Shown here: positions 45,998 through 55,500 of the stretch, piece after piece
Numbering within the stretch: position 1 is the first letter of the stretch
How the letters are laid out: each line of letters begins with the position of its first letter
Assembly: GCA_035575925.1 (NCBI GenBank)
Contig: DATLXK010000023.1
Coordinates: forward strand, 78,829-142,828
Length of the DNA stretch: 64,000 nucleotides
From: DASWTL01 sp035575925
GTDB taxonomy: Bacteria; Bacteroidota; Bacteroidia; Sphingobacteriales; Sphingobacteriaceae
Reading direction: 5' to 3'
Notes under the pieces: generated by a model
What the model saw: the letters and a program-made list of their open reading frames with translations, nothing else
Told to the model about the DNA's origin: nothing
Database searches by the model: none
Program-made: the position numbers and the translations under genes

Positions 45998-47020
45998 TTA
46001 ACCCCGAACAAACTGGTTGGTAGGCTCATACGAATTATATAATTTGTCTACCTCTGCAGCAGGTTGCCCCTGTTTTTCTTTCAGTCCAGCTTTTGAAGGT
46101 GGCTCGGTCCATGGCATTTTATCAGCTACTATTTTTGGCACATTAATAATCACGTCTGTGCCGTTTCTTTTTAAAACTGCATCTAAAGGAATATAGGTAT
46201 CTGTTTTAAAGATCAAACCCATTGGTACCAGGATATAGCCCTCACTTTCAGACTGCTGCATTACTTCCTTTACCGTGCCTATCTCCCCGCCATCTGATCC
46301 ACGAACGGTGTCGCCCTGTTGGATTTGCATGATATCGCTATTGCCACTTTCAATGGCCGCTAGAAAATCATCTGTTTTAATTACGGCATTAGCAATTAGA
46401 GGGAAATTTATATTAATGGCTGCTTCGTATTCCATTATACCGGCGGCACCAATTGCATCCGCAATAAAAGTTACATCATACCCTCTTTCCATGGCATGCC
46501 GCCCGGTAGATTCGCAGCAAAGGTTGGCCGTCATACCCGCAATTACAATATGGGTAGTTCCCCGGTTTTTTAATTCATCGGCCAAATCGGTTTGTAATAC
46601 ATCGCAGCTTTTGTGGGGTTGCAAAATAATATCGCCGGCCTGCGGCCTAAGGTCCGGGTGAAAGTCGGCGCCCCAGCTGCCGGCCTGGAACATTTTCATT
46701 TCAAACATCATCCGGTTAATACCACTTCTTTTTTGCAGCTGTTCGTCGGCATAATCTTCTTCGGTATATGCCATCGGGCCGAATAAAACCGGAATTCCGG
46801 CTGCCCGGGCACCCGCTATTACCCGTTGCAGATTCTCGATTACATTATTCATGCCCACCGTTTTCTTAGTTAGTTCCCAGGCGGCACCACCTTCGGAAAG
46901 AAAGTCATTAACCGGATCAATTACCAAAAGCACTGTCCGGTCTGGTGGATAAGAAGTGCCGCTTTCGTTCTTTGGCAGGTAAGTAGCCTGTGACTTACTT
47001 TCATTTTTTATTGGTTCCAT
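45998..47020 (-). CDS. Isochorismatase-like hydrolase fused to a C-terminal PRC-barrel/DUF2171-like domain
   Basis: A 340-residue cytoplasmic protein. Residues 25-215 are an isochorismatase-like cysteine hydrolase with Asp in LLVIDPVNDF, Lys in LQPHKSCDVLQ and Cys in GMTANLCCESTGR. Residues 230-300 form a small beta-barrel-like domain (QQGDTVRGSDGGEIGTVKEV, then ILVPMGLIFKTDTYIPL), like PRC-barrel or DUF2171 modules. The remaining 40 residues are polar. Many family members hydrolyse amides such as nicotinamide, but the substrate here is not evident. It stands alone, with debris on both sides. Confidence 0.85.
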   Translation of the reverse strand: MEPIKNESKSQATYLPKNESGTSYPPDRTVLLVIDPVNDFLSEGGAAWELTKKTVGMNNVIENLQRVIAGARAAGIPVLFGPMAYTEEDYADEQLQKRSGINRMMFEMKMFQAGSWGADFHPDLRPQAGDIILQPHKSCDVLQTDLADELKNRGTTHIVIAGMTANLCCESTGRHAMERGYDVTFIADAIGAAGIMEYEAAININFPLIANAVIKTDDFLAAIESGNSDIMQIQQGDTVRGSDGGEIGTVKEVMQQSESEGYILVPMGLIFKTDTYIPLDAVLKRNGTDVIINVPKIVADKMPWTEPPSKAGLKEKQGQPAAEVDKLYNSYEPTNQFVRG

Positions 47021-47154
47021 GTTTTGGTTTTAAGTAATGAAATATAGTTAGATTTTAAATTTGAGATGTTAGCACTTTGTCCGACTTTACAAAAACAAAC
47101 TTGTAAATGTTTCTCAGCATATATTTTTAACAATGGGTTATAAGGTTTGTTCTC

Positions 47155-47376
47155 TCAATCTTGTAATAGCTCATTGCTTTCCTCAGGTTTCAATCCATTT
47201 ATAATCAGGTATAAGCAGGCGGCAATAAAGAAAAGGCCTGTAAGCAAATCGACAAAATAATCATTTTTATGGTGGATGTTTTTAACGACCGAGGCAATAG
47301 GGATATAGCCCGCCTTGTTCTCAAAATAAATTGGGAGAAGATAAGTGGCCTTGGGAAGCCTAAAAGCCAGATTCAC
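47155..47376 (-). CDS. Small putative membrane protein
   Basis: A 73-residue open frame with one hydrophobic segment (LLTGLFFIAACLYLIING, about 44-61) and an acidic tail (PEESNELLQD). I recognise no family. It could be a real small membrane protein or the end of a broken gene, since the surrounding region holds several fragments. Confidence 0.3.
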   Translation of the reverse strand: MNLAFRLPKATYLLPIYFENKAGYIPIASVVKNIHHKNDYFVDLLTGLFFIAACLYLIINGLKPEESNELLQD

Positions 47377-47580
47377 GAATATTAGTTACCAACATTTATT
47401 TTCGATGTACTACCTGAATAGTTACCATATTTTTTTATTTAGAACCAATGCCATTTCTTTTTATAAATTGATGGTTAGTTTATAAAAGAGGCATAAATAA
47501 CGCTAATGAAATGCCAGGACTTAGTGACCGATAGGTGAAGCATTCATTATTTTTAGCCTTATTAAATGCAATGTAAAATA

Positions 47581-47613
47581 AATAAGCAGTGACAGAAATT
47601 GCCACTGCTTATT
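47581..47613. terminator. Hairpin terminator downstream of the unknown lipoprotein gene
   Basis: Perfect 11-base arms AATAAGCAGTG (47581-47591) and CACTGCTTATT (47603-47613) with an 11-base loop, flanked by A- and T-rich sequence on both sides. It sits 48 bp after the stop codon of the minus-strand lipoprotein gene and could work in either direction. Confidence 0.7.
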
Positions 47614-47660
47614 TTTACCCTATTAAAACTATCTTTTAAAACTCTCCGGATTGTAACGGC

Positions 47661-48275
47661 TTAAAAGTTTTTCACGTCCGGGTCTTTAGTTCCACTTGTA
47701 GGTAATGTAAACTTAAATCCTTGCATGTATGGATCCATCTGACCGGTAGTTTTAAATTTTTGCATTGCCTGAGTATAGTAAGCCCGTGCTGCATCAGCAG
47801 TCTTTGCACCTGTAGCTACATCATTGGCCAGATTAATCGCTAATAAATTAGCGCCCTCTTTGTCGCAGCGAGCAGATATTTCACCTTTGGTGCGCTCTAC
47901 AATCACACTGCCGTCGTATGCAGCCATCACACTATATTTATCTACCGGTACTTTATAGTCAATAAACTGCTCTAATAGATCAGGATGTGGCGTAGGGAAG
48001 TTGTGCGCTACCGTGTCTTTATATACTATTGTTCGTTTCCACGGAGCATTGTTGTTCCAAACAAGCATGTCCGTGGTGCTGCCACCCGGCTGTCCGTACT
48101 TAGCTATCATTTCCTCAGCTACTTTCTTAGAAGTTGCCGGCCAGTTAGCAATTACAAACTGCGCTCCGGTTTGGTCATTGGTATTGTTATTTTTAGTGCA
48201 GCCAACAAATGTCACAGTTGACACGGCTAGAGCAACAATAGAAAAGAAATAAAAATTTAAAGAAAGCTTTTTCAT
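47661..48275 (-). CDS. Lipoprotein of unknown function
   Basis: A 204-residue lipoprotein (signal to about residue 25, lipobox FVGCTK). The mature part is soluble and contains KKVAEEMIAKYGQPGGSTTD, WKRTIVYKDTVAHNFPTPHPD, and DKEGANLLAINLANDV. Similar conserved proteins without function seem to exist in other Gram-negative bacteria, but I cannot name the family. It has its own spacer upstream and a terminator downstream, so it is probably a single-gene unit. Confidence 0.75.
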   Translation of the reverse strand: MKKLSLNFYFFSIVALAVSTVTFVGCTKNNNTNDQTGAQFVIANWPATSKKVAEEMIAKYGQPGGSTTDMLVWNNNAPWKRTIVYKDTVAHNFPTPHPDLLEQFIDYKVPVDKYSVMAAYDGSVIVERTKGEISARCDKEGANLLAINLANDVATGAKTADAARAYYTQAMQKFKTTGQMDPYMQGFKFTLPTSGTKDPDVKNF

Positions 48276-48372
48276 TTTTTTTGATTTTAATTATTAATAA
48301 TAAATACTATTAAACTTAGTCGCAGTAGAAGCAAAACCCTGACACCAAAACGAAAATATTTATTAATTGTTC

Positions 48373-48633
48373 TCAGGTATTATTTGTCGCAATCTTCCCT
48401 TCTTTTATTTCGATACCTGCATTGGCCAGTTGTAGGGTTCGATGTTTAGCTGTCGGCCATGCCAACAAATACAATATCAAATTGAACGTTTTCAATCCTG
48501 CCATCTTTTAATTTTAAAACAGCCTCATTGGCAGAAGGGAAGTTATCTGTCTGCGCATTCAGCAAAAAGTCAATATCTTCTTTTGTAATTGTGTCAATAA
48601 AACTCCGGTAACAGCTTTATCATCATGCTCCAA
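48373..48633 (-). pseudogene. Broken pyridine nucleotide-disulfide oxidoreductase fragment
   Basis: Three minus-strand frames in turn encode one recognisable stretch: LEHDDKAVTGVLLTQLQK, then EDIDFLLNAQTDNFPSANEA with VLKLKDG and FDIVFVGMAD, then LQLANAGIEIKEGKIATNN. This is the central part of mercuric reductase/dihydrolipoyl dehydrogenase-type flavoproteins. At least two frameshifts and missing ends make it non-functional. Confidence 0.7.
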
Positions 48634-48658
48634 TATGCATCTTCCTGATATACTCCCC

Positions 48659-48682
48659 TTTGTTGGTGTCCCCACCAACAAA
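48659..48682. repeat. Perfect 10-bp inverted repeat
   Basis: TTTGTTGGTG (48659-48668) and CACCAACAAA (48673-48682) around a 4-base loop, just upstream of the broken oxidoreductase on its own strand. No T run follows. The rest of 48683-48963 contains no gene I can support. Confidence 0.6.
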
Positions 48683-48963
48683 ACGAGTGATTCAAAAATC
48701 TTTTCTATAATCCCTTAGCCAATCAAACTTACAATCTCCTTTTTCATAGAATGAACATAAGGAGATTAATAATCATTTGGGTCGTTTACCAGATTCCAAT
48801 GCTTGCAGAGGGTTTAGGTGTATTAATTTAATTTCTGCTCCAGCATTTCCTTGCTTAAGATTTCTATAGGCAAAGAATTTCTATCCAGAACTGATATTGT
48901 CGGTCAGCTTCGTTTACAAGAAAGCTCTCAAGAAAACTATGGTCATGTTTTAATAAGGACTTT

Positions 48964-49048
48964 GCTAAGCTCTTACCCTATAGGTGGGCTAAAATTGCTA
49001 CACTTTCGTACAAGCACTCACTAAACTGTTATATTTAAGAAGTTGAAA
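48964..49048 (+). repeat. 85-bp direct repeat, copy 2
   Basis: The partner of 45700-45784. The equivalent frame reads KLLPYRWAKIATLSYKHSLN and then meets a stop because of a small indel. The two copies bracket the isochorismatase-like gene, the unknown lipoprotein and the broken oxidoreductase. Confidence 0.8.
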
Positions 49049-49176
49049 TAAGTGTACTAATTAAAAGGGTGGCAAATCCGGAACCCTCCTCACTGATTTC
49101 TTTCACTTAGTTCCAATATTCCGGCTATCATTCCAATAATTAATTTGCAAAGCTTGGTTATTGAAAGTAAAACCGC

Positions 49177-52029
49177 TTAACCGTTAATCGGAATGGTGAA
49201 CCAAAATGTAGAGCCCTCATTAACTCTGGATTGAACCCCAACTTTTCCTCCATGCAGCTTGATAATTTCAGAGCTAATATATAGTCCTAATCCTAACCCG
49301 GAATATTGAATTCCAGAGGGATCTACCCTGTAATAACGCTCAAATAAATGCGGAATCTTTTCTTCAGGAATACCAATTCCCTCATCAATTACCGAAAGTT
49401 TCGCATAATTGTTAACTTTTTCGATGACAATTTTAATTTTAGGGGAATCCGAACCATACTTAACCGCATTATTCACAAAATTAACAATCACCTGATCGAT
49501 ACGTCGCTTATCTGCGAGTACTTCCAATTTAAGATCTCCTTCCAAGATCAGTTCATGAGTCCCTTGAAGTCTTACATGTTCGCAGCATTCATTTATAACC
49601 TGAGAAAGAGTAAATTTACTCTTAGTTAATTTTAATTGACCAGATTCTATTTTTGAAACATTTAAAAGTTCACTTATTAAATCAGCAAGTTTGCGGGCAC
49701 TTTTATTAGATGTATCAATTAGTGGGGGAATAGATTTTGCGTTAGCATCATTTTCATACACTCTCATCAGCATTTGAATAGATGCTGTTAGTGTGGTTAG
49801 CGGCGTTTTTAACTCATGTGAAGCAATAGATAAAAATTCATCCCTGGACCGGATTGCCCGCTTTAATTCTGTAACATCCTGGCAGATTACCACCCCGGCA
49901 ATTATTTTACCAGAGTTATCTCTAATTGGGGCAGAACTTATTCGCAATATTGCAGGTTTGCCATCACCTCTTATGATATCGATATCTTCATCATTTACAA
50001 CCTCACCCTTCTGAATAGAACGCGCTAATGGCCATTCATGTCCTTTGTAAGGTTTGCCGTCTGGATGGAAGCCTACCCATTCTATATATTCAGTGATGTT
50101 TTTTGACTCTTTTAACGGGTGGCCCCATACTTCATCGATTTTTTCATTAGCAAAAATCAACTTTCCGGAAGGAGCTTCGCCAATAATTACCGAACCCGGC
50201 ATCTGTTTTACCACCGCTTCAAACCTGTTACGCTCGAACTCCATGTCTTTAAGCAATAGTTGATGTTGTTCTAAGGCTTCTTTCTGCTCAGTTATATCGG
50301 TGTTTGTACCAAACCACCGCCATAGTTGCCCTTCTGAATCAAATATCGGGACAGCACGTGTTAAGAACCAGCGCCACACGCCATCATGTCTTCGTAATGG
50401 AAATGTATTTTCATAAGGTTCCCCTTTCTTCCATGCTACCTGTGCGAAGTCGACAACTCTTTGCTTGTGATCCGGGTGATGTACTTTTTCCCAGCCCCAG
50501 CCCTGCATCTCTTCCAATGTAGTTCCGGTATATTCAAACCAGCGTTCATTATACCAGAATATCCAGCCATCCTTATCTGTCATCCAGGCCAACTGAGGTA
50601 TTGCATTCGAAAGGCTTCGGAATTGCTCTTCACTTTCACGAAGTGCAGCTTCTACTTTTTTCCGCTCAGCAATTTCCTGGTGTGCTTCTTCATGCAAGCG
50701 TGCATTTTCAAGTGCTTGGCCTATTCTTGTCGCAAAATCTTTTGCAAAGTTCAAATCGGTTTCATTGTATTCCTTTCCATCAACGGTTGAGAGAAAATTT
50801 ACAGTACCGATAACCTTGTTCCCGATTTTCATCGGGACAATTATGGAAGAACGCAAGTTCATTTTTTTAATAACTGCGAGATGCTCCTTGTCGTCAATTG
50901 CTGCCTCCAGCATTTCATCGGTTACTATGGGCACCATCATAGATTCCCCGGTTCTAAGAACATGTCCCTGGCTTCCCTTATCATCTATGGTAACAGGATT
51001 TTTAAGCAGAAAATTTTTAGCCCATTTAACATATTCCTGGTCTTTATTTTCTATAAGCAGAAAATCCAGATTCTCGCCATTTAAAACATTGATGGTGAAC
51101 CAATCTGCAAACTTAGGGACAATGAGGTTCGAGATCTTTTTTAATGCAATTTGGGTGTCTAAGGTTAAAGCAAGCTCTTCACTAGCTTTATTTAGATATT
51201 CCAGTAATTCTTTTTTATTGTCCGCATTTTGCTTCGATAATACAAGATCTGTTACATCGTAGGCCAACGACATAATTGATGTAACTTGATTGTTTTCAAC
51301 TATTGGATGGTACACGAAATTAAAGAACAACCTTGTAGGTTCACCATTCTTTACCAGCATAACAGGTAATTCGTTTCCAAAAAATGGCTCTCCGGTTGCG
51401 TAAACATTCTTAAGTATATCTATAAAGCCCTGGTCTATCAGTTCAGGAAACACATCCGCCAGTTTCATTCCCAACACGGCAGATGTTTTTCCCATAACAT
51501 CAAAACTCTTACTGTTAGCCATTTCCATTACAAATTCAGGCCCTTGCAACGTGGCTATTGCGAATGGAGCTTGCAAAACCATATTCCGAAATCTTTCATC
51601 GCTATCCTTCAGCTTTTGCTTAGCGAGTACCTGCTCCGTTACATCCCTACAAATTACAATCACCCCAGTATTTTCGCCCTTGCTATCCTTTATTGCGGTA
51701 TATGAATAGTCAAAGTAGAGTGCCTGTTGAACCCCATCTCTTATGATATAAGCGATAACCTCAGAGTCAGTGTGCGTTTCGCCAGTTTCAATAACACGTT
51801 TTAGTAACGCCGGGAAGGACTGTTCAATCACTTCCGGCAATATCTCATGGAAAGTTTTACCAAGTATACTGCTGTCTTTCGACCAGAGTTCCAGCAAAGC
51901 ATCATTAGCGTATGTCACTCTTAAATCCAGCCCTTCAAACTTCACAATCGGATACGGCACAGAAAGAAGAGCATCTTCTAAACTGCCTGCAGAAAAATCA
52001 GCTTGTGAAAAATTGGTATTACGAGTCAT
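49177..52029 (-). CDS. Multi-PAS/GAF histidine kinase
   Basis: A 950-residue kinase with no membrane segment. Order: PAS (about 15-130), PAS (about 145-265), GAF (about 280-450), PAS (about 465-585, WMTDKDGWIFWYNERWFEYTG), PAS (about 600-715), HisKA (FLSIASHELKTPLTTLTASI) and HATPase (FVNNAVKYGS, DEGIGIPEEK, GLGLGLYISS). No receiver domain is attached and no response regulator is next to it, so its partner lies elsewhere. The PAS domain with the WGWEKVHHPDH motif is shared with the larger kinase upstream. Confidence 0.92.
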   Translation of the reverse strand: MTRNTNFSQADFSAGSLEDALLSVPYPIVKFEGLDLRVTYANDALLELWSKDSSILGKTFHEILPEVIEQSFPALLKRVIETGETHTDSEVIAYIIRDGVQQALYFDYSYTAIKDSKGENTGVIVICRDVTEQVLAKQKLKDSDERFRNMVLQAPFAIATLQGPEFVMEMANSKSFDVMGKTSAVLGMKLADVFPELIDQGFIDILKNVYATGEPFFGNELPVMLVKNGEPTRLFFNFVYHPIVENNQVTSIMSLAYDVTDLVLSKQNADNKKELLEYLNKASEELALTLDTQIALKKISNLIVPKFADWFTINVLNGENLDFLLIENKDQEYVKWAKNFLLKNPVTIDDKGSQGHVLRTGESMMVPIVTDEMLEAAIDDKEHLAVIKKMNLRSSIIVPMKIGNKVIGTVNFLSTVDGKEYNETDLNFAKDFATRIGQALENARLHEEAHQEIAERKKVEAALRESEEQFRSLSNAIPQLAWMTDKDGWIFWYNERWFEYTGTTLEEMQGWGWEKVHHPDHKQRVVDFAQVAWKKGEPYENTFPLRRHDGVWRWFLTRAVPIFDSEGQLWRWFGTNTDITEQKEALEQHQLLLKDMEFERNRFEAVVKQMPGSVIIGEAPSGKLIFANEKIDEVWGHPLKESKNITEYIEWVGFHPDGKPYKGHEWPLARSIQKGEVVNDEDIDIIRGDGKPAILRISSAPIRDNSGKIIAGVVICQDVTELKRAIRSRDEFLSIASHELKTPLTTLTASIQMLMRVYENDANAKSIPPLIDTSNKSARKLADLISELLNVSKIESGQLKLTKSKFTLSQVINECCEHVRLQGTHELILEGDLKLEVLADKRRIDQVIVNFVNNAVKYGSDSPKIKIVIEKVNNYAKLSVIDEGIGIPEEKIPHLFERYYRVDPSGIQYSGLGLGLYISSEIIKLHGGKVGVQSRVNEGSTFWFTIPING

Positions 52030-52503
52030 TTATAATCGTTCTTAATATTCCAACAAAGAAAAGGCATTGCACTGAGAAAGCAATATACTACTTTCTCCCA
52101 AATAGCTAAAATATTGTACGTATTAGGTTTGGAAAATCACTTTTAAGATATTTTTATCTATTTGGCCGTTACCTGCGGCCCGGGCTATACGCTCATACTG
52201 CACAGGCATTATCCGCCTCAGGCGGACGGTATACGCTCCTATCCCTAACGGAAAACACCACCAGAGATAGCGTCCGAATTTTTTTACGCAAAGCCATATC
52301 AAAATCGTGTTTCATGGCTCTAATCCTTCCATGCAAATTTTTTCTGACTACTTTCCTGTAGGTCCGGGGTTTCTTCAGGTATAATGATATCATGATACAG
52401 AAACGATGGCTTTTTTCTTACGTGGATAAAAATTTCATCATCGTAAATAAAAAAAAATCTATTCTTATTCACAGTGGAAAGAGAATAATGAATGTGTGTA
52501 GCA
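52030..52503. other. Spacer between two sensor kinases
   Basis: No gene is supported here. A small palindrome TCCGCCTCAGGCGGA lies at 52212-52226, resembling short REP-like elements common in Bacteroidota. Two short minus-strand frames (52193-52393 and 52320-52574) show no recognisable domain, and the second runs into the kinase gene. Confidence 0.5.
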
Positions 52504-55500
52504 CTAAAGCGGTATCTTAAAACAGAACGTACTTCCAATGCCAGGCTCACTTTCCACCCAAATTCGGCCTTCATGACGGCCTATGATTTCGTAAGATATG
52601 AATAATCCAATACCGAGGCCCTGAAATTGCAGGGCATTTTCATGCACACGGTAATACCGGTCAAAAACTTTATCCAGGTGTTGTTTAGACATGCCGATGC
52701 CAAAATCTTTTACCGCTACCTGCACCATGTTATCTTTTTCTTCAACATATACTAAAACTTCTTTTGCATTTGGAGAATATTTGATTGCATTAGTTAATAA
52801 ATTAACAATAACCTGCTGCAACCTATACTTATCTCCCCTAACCTGATGTAGGAGATCTCCGAATTTTTTTATGTGGTGGTTTTTTGCCACAAACTGAATG
52901 CCTTCAATAGTTTCATTCATCATTTCATTAAAATCAAAAGCGCTTACGGTATAATCCAATTTGCCATTTTCTATTACGCTTACATCTAATAATTCCTTAA
53001 TCAAATTATGAAGCCTGTTTAATGCATCACTTGCCTTACCGGCGAATAAAGAAGCAGGTCCGCTTTTTTCTTTTAGTGTCAATTTCAGCAGGTCAAGATA
53101 ACCTTTTGCAGCAGTTAAAGGTGTTTTCAGTTCGTGGCTGGCAATACTTATAAATTGATCTTTCTTTTGCTCAGCTGTTTTTTGGTAATGAATATCTGTA
53201 TTGGTTCCAATCCATTTCTCAATATTTCCAATAACATCTTTTACAGGATAGGCACGGGTGAGAAACCAACGATATTCTCCGTCATGCCTGCGCATCGGAA
53301 ACGTAAGCTCAAATGCTTCGTCTTTTTTCCATGCTTCCCGTACAAACGCAACTACCTTTTCAATGTGGTCGGGATGATGCACTTTGTCCCAGCCCCAGCC
53401 TTGTATGTCTTCAAGCGTGGTTCCGGTGTAATCATACCATCGCTGGTTATACCAATAAATCCATCCGTCAGCATTGGCAATCCAGGCAAGGTTTTGAATG
53501 CTATCGGCAAAAGTGCGAAACTGCTTTTCACTAGCTTCAATTTGTTGAGTCGCCGTTACTTGTTCTGTTACGTCAACTCCATGCACAAGAATGCCATTTA
53601 TCTCCCCCGTTTCATTGCGGGATGCCTGGCATGTATAATTTAAAATACACTCTTCCAAAACCCCATTTTCTTTTTGCAACGTAACAGGCATTTTGTTTGC
53701 AATAAAAGGCTCGCCGGTTGTATAAACCTTATCTAAAAGTTCATAGATTCCCGTTCCTTCCAATTCTGGCAATGCTTGCCGTATTGGCTTGCCCACAACA
53801 TCTCTATTACCAATAAGCTGCTTGTACATAGCATTGGTAAGTTCGTAAATATGCTGCGGCCCACGAAGCACACCTATCGCAGCAGGAGCCTGCATAAACA
53901 GGTTGCGAACATTTGTTTCAGTTGCCTGCCGCAAATTTACCAGCTTTAATTGCGAAGCAACTCTTGCCAATAATTCTTTTGCTGAAAATGGTTTTACCAG
54001 GTAATCATCTGCGCCGGTTTCATAGCCTTCAATTTTAGATTCTTCACCGGCACGGGCGGAGAGTAAAATGACAGGAATATTTTGTGTTTGAATATTTTCT
54101 TTTACTGCTTTTAGTAATTGAATGCCGTCCATAACAGGCATCATTATATCGCTTAGAATCAACTTCGGTGAGTGTTTTTTTACCTGATGCAAAGCATCCT
54201 TTCCATTGTTGGCTGTAACAACATGATATTGCTTTTGTAAAAGGTTTTTTATGTAAGCCCTCATGTCTGCATTGTCATCCACTACTAAAACAGTGGCCGC
54301 ATCTGTGTGTCCTTCAAAAGATTCCTTCCCGCTGACAGTAAGAACCTTATGGTCAATAAGTGTTGTTGCTTCTTCTATAAAAGCATCACTGAGAGAAGCC
54401 GTAAAATCCAGCTCTTTTTCAAATACATGCTGTGTTGGTAAATGCGCCTTGCCTGTGGGGATGGAAACAGTGAACACTGATCCTTCTGCCTCTTTACTTT
54501 GAACCTTAATTTCGCCACCATGCAATTTGACCAACTCGCTTACTAACGATAAGCCAATGCCTGTTCCTTCGTACGTTCTGCCCACCACATTTTGTACACG
54601 ATGAAAACGCTGGAACATTTTAGGCAATTCAGCCTCGGGAATACCAACACCAGTATCTTTTACTTTCAACAATACCTGGTTGTTTTCGGTAGTAAGTGAA
54701 ATGGTTATGCTTCCATTTAATGTATATTTAAAAGCATTTGAAAGAAGATTGAGAACAATCTTTTCCCACATTTCTTTATCAATATAAACAGGCTGAATAA
54801 GGGTATCTGTTTTTACCTGGAACAGCAATCCCGCAGCCTCCACTACCGAACGAAAATTGCTTGCCAGCTCAGTTGTATATTTTGCTAAGTCGGTCAGTTG
54901 GTATTGTGCCTGCACTTTTCCGGCTTCAATACGGCTGAAATCAAGCAAATTGTTTACCAGCCGAAGTAAACGCATGGCATTGCGGTGAGATGTTTCAATT
55001 GCCTCCTTATCAGAAAAGGCAATTTCGCCATTAGGTTTATTGAGTAATTCTTCCAAAGAACCAAGCATCAGGGTAAGCGGTGTACGAAACTCATGGCTGA
55101 TGTTGGAGAAGAAAACAGTTTTTGCCTTATCAATTTCGGCAAGTGCTTCTGATTTTTTCCGCTCGTCCTCTTGTGCTCTTACTTTGGTTAATGCATTGGT
55201 AATAGATGCTGTTAAAAGGTCAAAAAACACCCGGTACTTTTCATCTAGGCTTCGTCTGGAACTGACACCTGCTACCAGCAAATAATTATTTTGAGCAGTA
55301 CCATGAAGGGTTACCGGAAAAACCAACGCTTGTTCAGGGCGTTCGGTATAAGGGCCGCAATCGAATGCTCCGAAAATCTCTCCCAACTCCTCAACATGTA
55401 CTGCTTTTCTATTTTGAATGACTTCGGTAAATGGCCAACTTTTCGAAGAGTGTTCTTCGAGGTTAATTTTTGCAGGTGCAATAGGCGTATCCATTTCAAC

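Noticed and set aside
52193..52574. Two short minus-strand frames between the sensor kinases
   Set aside because: No domain, overlapping each other in different frames; one runs into the kinase gene.
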